A DNA stretch of 55,863 nucleotides from Nocardia lijiangensis NBRC 108240 (GTDB lineage: Bacteria; Actinomycetota; Actinomycetes; Mycobacteriales; Mycobacteriaceae): assembly GCF_001613045.1 (NCBI RefSeq), contig NZ_BDBP01000073.1, positions 1 to 55,863 on the forward strand. The letters are read 5' to 3'. A program made the position numbers and the translations under genes. A model generated the notes under the pieces. That model had not been told where the DNA came from. It made no database searches and was given only the letters and a program-made list of their open reading frames with translations. Of this stretch, positions 7,753 through 16,143 are shown one piece after another (within the stretch, counting starts at the first letter, position 1; every line of letters starts with the position of its first letter).

Positions 7753-8511
7753 TTACCCGGCGAGTGAGAGTCCGGCCGCGGCGACGGTGACCGAAATCTC
7801 GATCCCGGCGCCGAGCACGTCGCCCGACAGACCGCCGAACCTGCGCACCATGTGCCGGATCGCCAATGTCGCGATGCCCACCGATACCGCGACCGCGACC
7901 GGCCCGAGCCAAGGGTGCTCCGGCACCGCGAGGACGGCGCAGCCCAGCGCGACGACCACCCATCCCGCACCGATCAACGGCGACTGGGTGTCCGACACGA
8001 GCGCGCCGAAAGCGGTACCCGGCGCGGCGGGCACCCCGCGACGACAGGCCAGGACGACGACCACCCGCCCGGTCGCGACGGCCAGCGCCACCGCGAACCA
8101 CCGTCCCGCGTCGGCCAGCGCGGCGAAGGCGAACGACTGCACCCCGATGGCGAAGATCAGCGCCGCCGCCCCGAACGGCCCGACCCCGCCGCTCTTCATG
8201 ATCTGCCGCGCGCGCTCCGGCGGCCCGTAGCTGCCGAGTCCGTCCATCGCGTCGGACAGACCGTCCAGGTGCATGCCGCGGGTGAGCAGTGCCAGCGCCG
8301 CCACGGTCACCAGTCCGGCCAGCGGTGCGCTCGCGCCCGCGCCGGTCAGCGCCCACAACAACGCGGCAGCACCGGCGCCGAGCAGCACGCCGACGACGGG
8401 CGCCAGCGCGATCGCGCGGCTCGCAGCGGCCCGATCGACCTCCTCCGGGCCGCGCACCGGAAGAACGGTCAACCAGGAGACGGCCAGGCGAATCCCGGCG
8501 GCACGGGTCAT
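7753..8511 (-). CDS. cobS: Adenosylcobinamide-GDP ribazoletransferase (cobalamin synthase)
   Basis: A 252-residue polytopic membrane protein that joins adenosylcobinamide-GDP and alpha-ribazole in the last part of B12 assembly. The Mg-binding family motif RGMHLDGLSDAMDGLGSYG is at about residues 83-101. At least six hydrophobic segments follow, including ALVAVATGRVVVVLAC and the C-terminal ISVTVAAAGLSLAG. The ATG (8509-8511) overlaps the cobT stop by four bases (ATGA), so translation is coupled. Order cobU, gap, cobT-cobS, all leftward; the mycobacterial locus is the same (Rv2207 cobT, Rv2208 cobS). Confidence 0.94.
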   Translation of the reverse strand: MTRAAGIRLAVSWLTVLPVRGPEEVDRAAASRAIALAPVVGVLLGAGAAALLWALTGAGASAPLAGLVTVAALALLTRGMHLDGLSDAMDGLGSYGPPERARQIMKSGGVGPFGAAALIFAIGVQSFAFAALADAGRWFAVALAVATGRVVVVLACRRGVPAAPGTAFGALVSDTQSPLIGAGWVVVALGCAVLAVPEHPWLGPVAVAVSVGIATLAIRHMVRRFGGLSGDVLGAGIEISVTVAAAGLSLAG

Positions 8512-9584
8512 TTGGTCAGATTCGGCGGGGCGGTCTCGGCGTCGGCGGTGCTGACGCCCGCCTCGCCGAACGTGGCCATGTCGGTGAGCGCGGCGACGGC
8601 GGCGCGCAGGATGGGCAGGGCGGTGAGCGCGCCGGACCCTTCGCCGAGCCGCATGCTCAGGTCCACCAGTGGTTCCATGCGTAGCTGCCGCAGCGCGAGC
8701 TGGTGCGCGGGTTCGGTGGAGCGGTGTCCCGCCAGCCACCAGGCGCTTGCGCCCGCGGCCAGATCCTCGGCGACCAGCGCGGCCGCGGTGACCACGACGC
8801 CGTCCAGGATCACCGGCGTGCGGCGCGTCGCGGCCTGCGCGAGAAACCCCGCCATCGCGGCGAGGTCGGCGCCCGCGGCGACGCGCAGCAGATCCACCGG
8901 ATCCTTCACGACCGGCCGGGCGCGGCGCATGGCATCGCGAATCGCGGCGACCTTGCGGCACCAGCCCGCGTCGTCCACGCCGGTGCCGCGGCCGACCGCG
9001 GCGATCGGCTCGGTGTCGGTGAGCGTGGCGATGAGCACGGTCGCCGGCGTGGTGTTGCCGATGCCCATATCGCCCGCGACGAGCAGGTCGGCGCCGCCGT
9101 CGATCTCCTCGTCGGCGATGGCGCGGCCCGCGGCGAGGGCGGCCTGTACCTCCGCCTCGCTGAGCGCGTCCTCGCGGTCGATGGAACCGCTCGAGCGGCG
9201 CACCTTGTGCTTGCCGACGACCGGATCGGTCTCGGTGTCCACCGAGATGTCGGCGACCCGCACGGTCGCGCCCGCGATCGCGGCCAGCGCGTTCACCGCC
9301 GCACCGCCGCCGAGGAAGTTGGCGACCATCTGCGCGGTCACCTCGCTCGGATACGCCGACACACCGTGGCGTGCGACGCCGTGATCACCGGCGAAGACGA
9401 CGACCCTGGCGCGCTCGAACTGCTTCGGCGGGCACACGCCCTGGCAGGCCGCCACCCAATTGCCCAGCGTCTCCAGCCTGCCCAGCGCCCCAGCGGGTTT
9501 GGTCAGCTGCGCCTGCCGCTGCTCGGCGGCCGTGCGACTCTGCGCGTCGGGGGGCGCAACCGGTCCGAATCCGTGTGTCACCAT
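8508..9584 (-). CDS. cobT: Nicotinate-nucleotide-dimethylbenzimidazole phosphoribosyltransferase
   Basis: A 358-residue protein that activates dimethylbenzimidazole to alpha-ribazole phosphate for the lower ligand of cobalamin. Family hallmarks are FAGDHGVARHGVSAYP near residue 65, DMGIGNTTPA near 170 and the catalytic-glutamate region MRLGEGSGALTAL near 318. The ATG at 9582-9584 gives MVTHGFGPVAPP, followed by QAQLTKPAGALGRLE, the normal N-terminus. Its stop overlaps the cobS start. No cobalamin riboswitch signature (B12 box) was recognised upstream in the 220-bp gap to cobU. Confidence 0.95.
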   Translation of the reverse strand: MVTHGFGPVAPPDAQSRTAAEQRQAQLTKPAGALGRLETLGNWVAACQGVCPPKQFERARVVVFAGDHGVARHGVSAYPSEVTAQMVANFLGGGAAVNALAAIAGATVRVADISVDTETDPVVGKHKVRRSSGSIDREDALSEAEVQAALAAGRAIADEEIDGGADLLVAGDMGIGNTTPATVLIATLTDTEPIAAVGRGTGVDDAGWCRKVAAIRDAMRRARPVVKDPVDLLRVAAGADLAAMAGFLAQAATRRTPVILDGVVVTAAALVAEDLAAGASAWWLAGHRSTEPAHQLALRQLRMEPLVDLSMRLGEGSGALTALPILRAAVAALTDMATFGEAGVSTADAETAPPNLTK

Positions 9585-9745
9585 CGAGCCTCTCCGGTCG
9601 GGCGGCGTCTGCCGCACGTGCTTCCGACGCCCAATCTTGCCGGGAACGCGCCGCATGTACCGCACCCACCCGGCTGTCGCGGTTCGTTTTCGACCCGCGC
9701 CGCCGCCATTTCTCTCTCGAGCGGAGTCATATGGATTCGGCGGGA

Positions 9746-9763
9746 GTCGAACGGCGGTTCGAC
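9746..9763. terminator. Small hairpin in the cobU-cobT gap
   Basis: GTCGAAC (9746-9752), loop GGCG, GTTCGAC (9757-9763): a perfect 7-bp stem 42 bp after the cobU stop on the minus strand. It may be a weak terminator or a processing site. The remaining 9585-9804 gap shows no gene. Confidence 0.4.
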
Positions 9764-9804
9764 ACGCGCGGCCGAGCCCCCCTTTCTCTCGGGAACTTTC
9801 GGGT

Positions 9805-10356
9805 CTACTTCAGGCGGAGGGGAAGTCCGGCGACGATCAGGAACGCTTCGTCGCAGGCCGCGGCGAGGCGCTGGTTGAGCAGGCCGATCTCGTCGCGGAA
9901 CAGGCGGCCGGAGCGGGTCGCCGGGATGACGCCCATGCCGACCTCCGGGCTCACGATGATCAGGCGGTCTCGGTAGGCGGCGACGGCGGACACGAGGGCG
10001 TCGGCGTCGGGGGTGACGGTGCCGCGCGGGGAGTCCCACGCGTCGAGCGCGTCGATGCGGGCGGTCAGCCAGGTGCCGATGTCATCGACCAATGTCGCGA
10101 CTCCGGGGGCGGGATCGGCGAGAACCGCTGCGGCGTCTGCGCTTTCGACCACGGCCCAGTCGCCGGGACGACGCTCGCGATGGCGGGCGATGCGTTCGGC
10201 GAAGTCGTGGTCGTCGGGGGCGGGCATCGAGGTCGCCACGTAACGAACGGCTCCCGTCGCCGCGGCGAGTTTCTCCGCGAACGCCGACTTCCCCGAGCGA
10301 GCCCCGCCGAGCACAAGCGTCCGTAGCGGACGCGCGGTTCCGGAATCCTGCGACAC
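9805..10356 (-). CDS. cobU: Adenosylcobinamide kinase / adenosylcobinamide-phosphate guanylyltransferase
   Basis: A 183-residue bifunctional enzyme that phosphorylates adenosylcobinamide and then adds GMP from GTP. A P-loop is at the N-terminus (LVLGGARSGKSAFAE, about residues 14-28). Typical family segments follow: YVATSMPAPDDHDFAERIARHRERRP (substrate and guanine region), TLVDDIGTWLT (Walker B-like) and VSPEVGMGVIPATRSGRLFRDEIGLLNQ. The start is GTG 10354-10356. It lies upstream of cobT-cobS with a 220-bp gap, so it may be a separate transcript of the same pathway. It is called cobP in some naming schemes. Confidence 0.94.
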   Translation of the reverse strand: MSQDSGTARPLRTLVLGGARSGKSAFAEKLAAATGAVRYVATSMPAPDDHDFAERIARHRERRPGDWAVVESADAAAVLADPAPGVATLVDDIGTWLTARIDALDAWDSPRGTVTPDADALVSAVAAYRDRLIIVSPEVGMGVIPATRSGRLFRDEIGLLNQRLAAACDEAFLIVAGLPLRLK

Positions 10357-10423
10357 GCCAGCACGCTACCAACCAACCCCGCCACCTCAGCTCTGGCCTG
10401 AAGCCTGAAGCCTGGTGGGGACC

Positions 10424-11398
10424 TCAGCCCACCGCCGACGTGGCGCCGAAGCGACGGCGATATTCGGTCGGCGAGATCCCGACGAGGCGCTGGAAGTGGT
10501 GGCGGAGCAGGGCTCCCGAGCCGAAGCCCGCGCGGGCGGCGATCTGCTCGAGACCCTGTTCGGTGTCTTCGAGCAGGTGCTTGGTGTAGAGGACGCGCTG
10601 GTTGGTCAGCCATTTCACCGGGGTCGTCCCGGTCTCGGCGGCGAAGCGGCGGGCGAAGGTGCGCGTCGACATCATCGAGCGCGCGGCCAGTTCGTCGACG
10701 GTGTGCGGCAGGTCCAGGTTCTCGCTCATCCACTGCAGGGTGGGGGCGAGGCTGTCGGAGGTGCAGGCAGGGACCGGGCGTTCGATGAACTGGCGTTGCC
10801 CGCCGTCGCGCTGCGGCGGCACGACCATGCGGCGGGCGATGCCGTTGGCGGCGGCGCTGCCGATCTCCCTGCGCACCAGGTGCAGGCAGGCGTCGATGCC
10901 CGCGGCGGTGCCCGCGCTGGTGATGAGGTTGCCCTCGTCGACGAACAGCACGTCGGGGTCGACGGTGGCAGACGGGTAGCGCTCGGCGAGCTGATCGACG
11001 TAGCGCCAGTGCGTGGTGCATTTGCGTCCGTCGAGCAGGCCCGCCGCGCCCGCGACGAATGCGCCGGAGCAGACGGTCAGCACGATCGCGCCTGCGTCGG
11101 CCGCGCTGCGCACGGCGTCGACGATCCGCGGGTCCAGCCCCTCCGCCAATGCGGTGGCCGGGGCGGCGGGGATCGCCACCAGGTCGGCCTTGGGGAGTTC
11201 CTCCAGTCCGAACTCGGGAGTGATCGTCACGCCGGGCGTGGTGGAACGCAGCGCCCGGCCGGGTTCCGCCCCGCAGACCTTGAAATCGAAGCCGGGCAGT
11301 CCGTCGGCGGTGCGGTCGAGCCCGAAGACCTCGCAGACCACGCCGAACTCGAACATGGCGAGCTTCTCGAACAGCACGACGGCGACCTTCGACAGCAT
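10424..11398 (-). CDS. AraC-family regulator with DJ-1/PfpI domain (GlxA/FtrA type)
   Basis: A 324-residue two-domain regulator. Residues 1 to about 190 form a class I glutamine amidotransferase-like/DJ-1 domain (AVVLFEKLAMFEFGVVCEVFG at the start; nucleophile-elbow-like LTVCSGAFVAGAAGLL near 107-123, with Cys). Residues about 225-320 are a double HTH of AraC type (ARSMMSTRTFARRFAAETG and IAARAGFGSGALLRHHFQRLVGISPTEYRRRF). The ATG at 11396-11398 gives MLSKVAVVLF. It is divergent from a short membrane ORF, 86 bp away. Family members usually activate amino acid or quaternary amine catabolism; no such target is adjacent, so the regulon is unknown. Confidence 0.9.
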   Translation of the reverse strand: MLSKVAVVLFEKLAMFEFGVVCEVFGLDRTADGLPGFDFKVCGAEPGRALRSTTPGVTITPEFGLEELPKADLVAIPAAPATALAEGLDPRIVDAVRSAADAGAIVLTVCSGAFVAGAAGLLDGRKCTTHWRYVDQLAERYPSATVDPDVLFVDEGNLITSAGTAAGIDACLHLVRREIGSAAANGIARRMVVPPQRDGGQRQFIERPVPACTSDSLAPTLQWMSENLDLPHTVDELAARSMMSTRTFARRFAAETGTTPVKWLTNQRVLYTKHLLEDTEQGLEQIAARAGFGSGALLRHHFQRLVGISPTEYRRRFGATSAVG

Positions 11399-11484
11399 GC
11401 TCCGAGGGTACCTGGCCGGATCTTTGCGGACAATGGCTTTGCTGCCACTTTCGGCGGAAAATCAATCAGCGCAAAATTTCTGCC

Positions 11485-11640
11485 ATGCTGACTTTCTTCC
11501 TCATCGCGACAGTCATCGTGGCCGTGTCCGTCCTCTTCGCTCGCGGACGCGGACTCGCCGGATCCACCCACGTGGTCGACCGGGACGCACAGCGTCTGCG
11601 GGCCGAGTTGAATGCCATGCGCGTCTCGCACCACCGCTGA
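11485..11640 (+). CDS. Small single-pass membrane protein (51 aa), probable
   Basis: ATG 11485 to TGA 11638-11640 encodes MLTFFLIATVIVAVSVLFARG, then a basic/polar tail ending AMRVSHHR. Residues 2-18 make one clear transmembrane helix followed by R20, R22, so the tail is probably cytosolic. GC3 is high, like real genes here. There is no good Shine-Dalgarno. It is divergent from the AraC-type gene and is followed nine bases after its stop by a strong hairpin, both of which argue for a genuine transcript. No family recognised. Confidence 0.5.
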   Translation: MLTFFLIATVIVAVSVLFARGRGLAGSTHVVDRDAQRLRAELNAMRVSHHR

Positions 11641-11648
11641 AACGCGGA

Positions 11649-11682
11649 ACGGCCGTCCGTGGCATTCGCCACGAACGGCCGT
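11649..11682. terminator. Strong bidirectional hairpin
   Basis: ACGGCCGT (11649-11656), one mismatched base, CGTGGC, loop ATTC, GCCACG, one base, ACGGCCGT (11675-11682). The 8 + 6 bp stem lies between the convergent small ORF and the DUF3043 gene. Confidence 0.7.
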
Positions 11683-11695
11683 AGGCCGGGAGAAC

Positions 11696-12367
11696 TCAGA
11701 CCGCGTCGCCGGGGCCGACCCGCGGCTTCGGCGCCCGCATCTTGCGGATCTGCGAGGCGCGCACGAAGGCGTACCAACCGAGCCGGAACCCGGTGTCGGG
11801 GGTGTCGGGGAACCGCTCGCGAACCCGGTTGCTCACCATCCGGCCGAGGACAACGCCCTCGATTCCCATGAACAGCATCATCACGAGCATGGCCAATGTC
11901 ACGATCGTCTGCAGGCCGGGCGCGGCGAACATCGACAGGATCAGCACCAGGGCCATCGGCATGAACAGGCCGACCAGGTTGCGCCGGGCGTCGACCAGAT
12001 CGCGCACGTAGGCGCGGACCGGGCCCTGATCGCGCGGCAGCAGGTACTTGTCCTCACCGGCCAGCATGCGGGCCCGGCGATCCTGGGCCGCGAGCCTGCG
12101 CTCGGCGCTGGCGGTCTTGCGCTCTTCCTTGGTGCCGCGGACAGCCTTGCGGCGGGCCCGTGCCTCCTTGGCGGTCAGCGGCGCCGGTGCGACCGGTCCG
12201 CGCCGCTTTCCTTCCGCCTCACGACGTTTCGGGGTGGGACGGCCTTTGCCCGGGGTGACCGGGGCGGTCGTCTTGGTGCTGAGGGCGGTCGAGCCGCCGT
12301 CCGCGTCCGCCGTGGTGTCGGCGGTCGCGTCGGTGGTGCTGGACTCGCCGCGACGGAACAATTTCAC
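11696..12367 (-). CDS. DUF3043 membrane protein
   Basis: A 223-residue protein. Residues 1 to about 125 are polar, Thr/Ala-rich and then strongly basic (GKRRG, ARARRKAVRG, ERRLAAQDRRARMLAGEDKY). Two hydrophobic helices follow at about 133-150 (LVGLFMPMALVLILSMF) and 156-175 (VTLAMLVMMLFMGIEGVV). The C-terminus is short and basic (GWYAFVRASQIRKMRAPKPRVG). DUF3043 members with this layout sit in the same neighbourhood in mycobacteria (Rv2206). Function is unknown. It is divergent from the ErpA-like gene (189 bp between starts). Confidence 0.85.
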   Translation of the reverse strand: MKLFRRGESSTTDATADTTADADGGSTALSTKTTAPVTPGKGRPTPKRREAEGKRRGPVAPAPLTAKEARARRKAVRGTKEERKTASAERRLAAQDRRARMLAGEDKYLLPRDQGPVRAYVRDLVDARRNLVGLFMPMALVLILSMFAAPGLQTIVTLAMLVMMLFMGIEGVVLGRMVSNRVRERFPDTPDTGFRLGWYAFVRASQIRKMRAPKPRVGPGDAV

Positions 12368-12556
12368 AGCAACCAGGCTATTCGATGCGGCAGCCAGCAG
12401 GAAATGCGGTCGTGGGACAGGCCACGCAACACCGAGGTTGTGGCAACGCGCGAGTGGCCGAGTGGCAAGATGGGGAATAGCAGCCCGCTGAGTGGTGTTG
12501 ACTCCACGAGCCGTGCGCTGTTCACGGGTTGACCACAGCTGTCCTTAGGAGAGTTC

Positions 12557-12907
12557 ATGACTGTGCCGAACGAGACGACCACCCACGGTGTGACTCTGAC
12601 CGATGCCGCCGCCTCGAAGGCCAAGGCGCTGCTGGATCAGGAGGGCCGCGACGACCTGGCGCTGCGCATCGCGGTGCAGCCCGGTGGTTGTGCGGGCCTG
12701 CGCTACCAGCTCTTCTTCGACGACCGCTCGCTCGACGGCGACCTGACCGTCGACTTCGGCGGCGTCACCCTGGCCGTCGACCGGATGAGCGCCCCCTACG
12801 TCCAGGGCGCCTCGATCGACTTCGTCGACACCATCGAGAAGCAGGGCTTCACCATCGACAACCCGAACGCCACGGGCTCCTGCGCCTGCGGCGACTCCTT
12901 CAACTGA
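12557..12907 (+). CDS. erpA: A-type iron-sulfur cluster carrier (IscA/ErpA/HesB family)
   Basis: A 116-residue protein. The three cluster-ligating cysteines of A-type carriers are present: C50 in QPGGCAGLRYQLFF, and C109 and C111 in TGSCACGDSF near the C-terminus. It probably delivers Fe-S clusters to apoproteins, for example respiratory and TCA enzymes. It has a ribosome site AGGAGAG 8-14 bases upstream of ATG 12557. The M. tuberculosis counterpart is Rv2204c, also next to the adenosine kinase. The symbol erpA is by family; paralogue assignment is not certain. Confidence 0.9.
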   Translation: MTVPNETTTHGVTLTDAAASKAKALLDQEGRDDLALRIAVQPGGCAGLRYQLFFDDRSLDGDLTVDFGGVTLAVDRMSAPYVQGASIDFVDTIEKQGFTIDNPNATGSCACGDSFN

Positions 12908-12915
12908 CCCGCGAA

Positions 12916-12956
12916 AGAGGCCGGTGCGTCTAGCGCTAGTGCCTCTGGAGCGCACC
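12916..12956 (+). promoter_or_regulatory. Two interleaved inverted repeats after erpA
   Basis: AGAGGC (12916-12921) pairs with GCCTCT (12941-12946), while GGTGCG (12923-12928) pairs with CGCACC (12951-12956). The arms alternate, so only one stem can form unless a pseudoknot forms. A palindrome TAGCGCTA (12931-12938) lies in the middle. The position, directly after the erpA stop, suggests an RNA element or terminator. Confidence 0.4.
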
Positions 12957-12969
12957 GCGGATCGGCTAC

Positions 12970-13003
12970 GGTGGGAGCGGAGATCTCGATCTCTGCTCCC
13001 ACC
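12970..13003 (+). terminator. Long hairpin upstream of adoK
   Basis: GGTGGGAGC (12970-12978) pairs with GCTCCCACC (12995-13003). After a one-base bulge on each side GAGAT (12980-12984) pairs with ATCTC (12989-12993) over loop CTCG. It ends 32 bp before the adoK GTG. No T-run follows, so it may be a terminator for erpA or a structured leader of adoK. Confidence 0.55.
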
Positions 13004-13035
13004 GCCTGTCGCCTACCGTTGAAGGGCTCACCTTC

Positions 13036-14004
13036 GTGTCTATCGCCGTGTCCGCGTCCATTGCGACCGACCACCTCATGCGTTTCCCCGGACGGTTCGC
13101 CGATGTGCTGCTGGCCGATCAACTCGACCATGTTTCGCTGAGTTTCCTCGTCGATGACCTCCAGATCCGCCGCGGCGGCGTGGCGGGCAACATCACCTAC
13201 GCCATGGGCGTGCTGAACCGCGAGCCGCTGCTGGTCGGCGCGGTCGGCGCCGATTTCGCCGAGTACCGCGCCTGGCTGGAGCGGCACGGCGTCGACTGCT
13301 CCACGGTCCACATCTCCGATCGCGCGCACACCGCCCGCTTCGTCTGCACCACCGACGACGACATGGCCCAGCTCGCGTCCTTCTACCCCGGCGCGATGAG
13401 CGAGGCCCGCGACATCTCCATCGCCGAACTCGCCGAGACCAGGAAACTGGATCTGGTGCTCGTCGGCGCCAACGACCCCGAGGCGATGCTGCGTCACACC
13501 GAGGAATGCCGCGAACTCGGCATCCCGTTCGCGGCCGACCCCTCCCAGCAGCTCGCCCGCCTCGACGGCGACCAGGCGGTGCGCCTGATCGACGGCGCCG
13601 CATACCTTTTCACCAACAAGTACGAGTGGGCGCTGCTGCTGCAGAAGACCGGCCTGAGCGAAGACGAGATCGCCAAGCGGGTCGGAATTCGCATCACCAC
13701 CCTCAGCGCCGACGGCGTGCAGATCGTCGACAAGGACGGCACCGAAATCCACGTCGGTGTGGTCCCCGAGCGCACCAAGGTCGAGCCGACCGGCGTCGGT
13801 GACGCCTTCCGCGCGGGCTTCCTGACCGGCCACACCGCCGGACTGAGCCTGGAACGCTCCGCCCAGCTGGGATCGCTGGTCGCGGTGCTGGTGCTGGAGA
13901 CCATGGGCACCCAGGAGTGGACGCTCAACAAGGACGAGGCGCTCGAGCGTCTCACCCTGGCCTACGGCGCGGCGGCCGCGGCCGACATCAAGCCGCTGCT
14001 CTGA
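13036..14004 (+). CDS. adoK: Adenosine kinase (PfkB/ribokinase family)
   Basis: A 322-residue PfkB-fold sugar/nucleoside kinase. The anion-hole and catalytic motif PTGVGDAFRAGF is at about 251-262, with D256 the general base. The N-terminal RRGGVAGNITYAMG near 45-58 is the substrate-binding GG region. FPGRFADVLLADQLDHVSLSF early in the protein is typical of the mycobacterial adenosine kinase branch (Rv2202c) rather than ribokinase. It phosphorylates adenosine to AMP in purine salvage. The start is GTG 13036. It is convergent with asnB. The preceding 128 bp carry two unusual hairpins. Confidence 0.92.
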   Translation: MSIAVSASIATDHLMRFPGRFADVLLADQLDHVSLSFLVDDLQIRRGGVAGNITYAMGVLNREPLLVGAVGADFAEYRAWLERHGVDCSTVHISDRAHTARFVCTTDDDMAQLASFYPGAMSEARDISIAELAETRKLDLVLVGANDPEAMLRHTEECRELGIPFAADPSQQLARLDGDQAVRLIDGAAYLFTNKYEWALLLQKTGLSEDEIAKRVGIRITTLSADGVQIVDKDGTEIHVGVVPERTKVEPTGVGDAFRAGFLTGHTAGLSLERSAQLGSLVAVLVLETMGTQEWTLNKDEALERLTLAYGAAAAADIKPLL

Positions 14005-14029
14005 GCCTGTCTCGGGCGAAGCGCTGATC

Positions 14030-14059
14030 GGAGCCCTCGGTCACTCGGCCGGGGGCTCC
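14030..14059. terminator. Hairpin downstream of adoK
   Basis: GGAGCCC (14030-14036) pairs with GGGCTCC (14053-14059), 26 bp after the adoK stop, with partial pairing continuing inward (CGG/CCG). Confidence 0.5.
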
Positions 14060-14131
14060 ACCGCGTCGCGGGGGTCATTTCGCGGCGGAACCGCGATAGG
14101 CCCGCGCATGCCGTGCGCTCGCCCGTCAGGC

Positions 14132-14155
14132 CGCCCCGGCCGATCCGCCGGGGCG
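14132..14155 (-). terminator. Hairpin downstream of asnB
   Basis: CGCCCCGG (14132-14139) pairs with CCGGGGCG (14148-14155) over an 8-base loop, 12 bp beyond the asnB stop on the minus strand. Confidence 0.55.
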
Positions 14156-14166
14156 TCCTCGGGTCT

Positions 14167-16143
14167 TTACAACGAGACCGGGTAGACCGGCTCCTGGATC
14201 TCGGGCTTGATCCGGTCCTCCACGAAGATGCCATGCCAGACCATGAACACCAGCAGCGTCCACAGCCGCCTGCTGTGGTCGGAACGACCGGCGCGGTGGT
14301 CGTCGAGCATCGTCTTGATCGCGGCCTTGTCCAGCAGGTGGTCGGTCTGCGAGTCGGCGATCTGCGCCTGCGCCCAGTCGAAGAGCTCGGTGCCGCGCAG
14401 CCAGTGCCGCAGCGGGACCGGGAAGCCCAGCTTGGCGCGGTGCAGCACGTGCGGGGGCACGATGCCCTCCAGCGCTTGGCGCAGCGCGTACTTGGTGGTC
14501 TCCTTGGTGATCTTCTGCTCGAAGGGCAGCTGCTCGGCGACCTTCAGCACCTCGGCGTCCAGGAACGGCACCCGCAGCTCGAGCGAGTTGGCCATGGTCA
14601 TCTTGTCGGCCTTGACCAGGATGTCGCCGCGCAGCCAGGTGAACAGGTCCAGGTGCTGCATGCGCGCCACCGGGTCCCAGCCGCGGGACTGGGCGTAGAG
14701 CGGGGCGGTGACGTCCTGGTGGGTCCACTCCGGACGGAATTCGCGCAGCACGGCGCGCAGCTGAGCGTCGTTGAAGCTGCGGGCGTTGCCGTAGTAGCGC
14801 TCCTCCAGCGTGAGCGAGCCGCGGTGCAGCAGGCTCTTGCCGCGGGTGCCGTCCGGAATGCGGTCGGAGAGCTTGCCCGCCAGCCTGCGCACGCCCTTCG
14901 GCAGGTATTCGAAAGGCTTCAGCGACAACGGTTCCCGGTAGATGGTGTAGCCGCCGAACAGCTCGTCGGCGCCCTCGCCGGAGAGCACCACCTTGACGTG
15001 CTTGCGCGCCTCCTTGGCCACGAAGTACAGCGGGACCAGCGCCGGGTCGGCCACCGGGTCGTCCAGGTACCAGACGATCTCCGGGATGGCGGCGGCGAAT
15101 TCGGCGGGTGAGACCACCTTCACGATGTGGCGGGCGCCGATCGCCTCGGCGCTCTCGGCGGCCACGTCCACCTCGGAGTAGCCCTCGCGTTCGAAACCGG
15201 TGGTGAAGGTGATGAGCTTGGGGTTGTGCCGCATGGCCAGCGCCGCGACCGCGGTGGAGTCGATGCCGCCCGAGAGGAACGACCCGACGGTCACGTCGGC
15301 ACGCATGTGCTTGGCGACCGAGTCCTCCAGCGCGGCGGCGATCTCGCGGTAGCGTGCGGATTCCGAACCCGGCGTGAACGGGCGCACCTTGAAGCCCGGC
15401 CGGAAGTAGCGGGTGAACTTCGGCTCCGCGCCGGGGCGGACCGTGGCGTAGGTACCGGACTCCAGCCGCCTGATGCCCTTGTGCAGCGTCTCGGGCTCCG
15501 GCACGTACTGCAGCACCGTGTAGTGCTCCAGCGCGCGCGGGTCCAGCTCGTCGGACAACCCCAGCGCGGGCAGCAGGTCGAGCAGGCTCTTCTTCTCGCT
15601 GCCGAAGGCCGTGCCGCCGGGGCCGGTGGCCAGGAACAGCGGCTTGATGCCGAACGGGTCGCGGGCCAGGAACAGCTCGCTGGTCTCGGTGTCCCAGATC
15701 GCGAAGGCGAACATGCCGCGCAGCCGCCGCACCGCCTCGGCGCCCCAGTAGTGGAAGGCCGCCACGATGGCCTCGCTGTCGCCCTCGGTGGCGAACATCT
15801 TCCCGTCCGGGAACTCGGCGCCGTGCGCGGCCGCCAGCTCCTCGCGCAGCTCGATGTAGTTGTAGATCTCGCCGTTGAAGGTCAGCGCGTAGCGCTCCGG
15901 GTTCTCGGCGGGACCCCAGCGCAGCGGCTGGTGCGAGTGCTCGATATCGATGATCGACAGACGGTTGAAGCCCAGGACCAGGTGGACGGGAGCGGAGTCC
16001 GCCGAGCGACCATCGGTTCCGTCGTGCCAGGTGCCGCGCTCGTCGGGGCCGCGGTGGCGCATGCAGTGCAGCGCGTTGTAGACCTGGTCGACCACGTCGG
16101 ATGTCGCCGCGTCAGATGTCAGGAATCCGAGCAGTCCGCACAC
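14167..16143 (-). CDS. asnB: Glutamine-hydrolysing asparagine synthetase
   Basis: A 658-residue two-domain enzyme. The start is GTG 16141-16143 because maturation exposes Cys2, the amidotransferase nucleophile (VCGLLGF); longer in-frame readings would bury it. Class II glutaminase features include HRGPDERG near residue 32, NRLSIID and LTFNGEIYNYIELREEL near 105. The synthetase domain has the PPi loop LSGGIDSTAVAALA near 385 and the later LSGEGADELFGGY. It makes Asn (or amidates a related carboxylate) from Asp, Gln and ATP. Known relative: Rv2201. In corynebacteria and mycobacteria similar AsnB/LtsA proteins amidate peptidoglycan, so that role is a serious alternative. It is divergent from ctaC across 397 bp. 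Confidence 0.93.
   Translation of the reverse strand: MCGLLGFLTSDAATSDVVDQVYNALHCMRHRGPDERGTWHDGTDGRSADSAPVHLVLGFNRLSIIDIEHSHQPLRWGPAENPERYALTFNGEIYNYIELREELAAAHGAEFPDGKMFATEGDSEAIVAAFHYWGAEAVRRLRGMFAFAIWDTETSELFLARDPFGIKPLFLATGPGGTAFGSEKKSLLDLLPALGLSDELDPRALEHYTVLQYVPEPETLHKGIRRLESGTYATVRPGAEPKFTRYFRPGFKVRPFTPGSESARYREIAAALEDSVAKHMRADVTVGSFLSGGIDSTAVAALAMRHNPKLITFTTGFEREGYSEVDVAAESAEAIGARHIVKVVSPAEFAAAIPEIVWYLDDPVADPALVPLYFVAKEARKHVKVVLSGEGADELFGGYTIYREPLSLKPFEYLPKGVRRLAGKLSDRIPDGTRGKSLLHRGSLTLEERYYGNARSFNDAQLRAVLREFRPEWTHQDVTAPLYAQSRGWDPVARMQHLDLFTWLRGDILVKADKMTMANSLELRVPFLDAEVLKVAEQLPFEQKITKETTKYALRQALEGIVPPHVLHRAKLGFPVPLRHWLRGTELFDWAQAQIADSQTDHLLDKAAIKTMLDDHRAGRSDHSRRLWTLLVFMVWHGIFVEDRIKPEIQEPVYPVSL

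Noticed and set aside
9585..10423. Cobalamin riboswitch near cobU/cobT
   Set aside because: I looked for a B12-box-like sequence and the usual long structured leader and found neither; the gaps are short.
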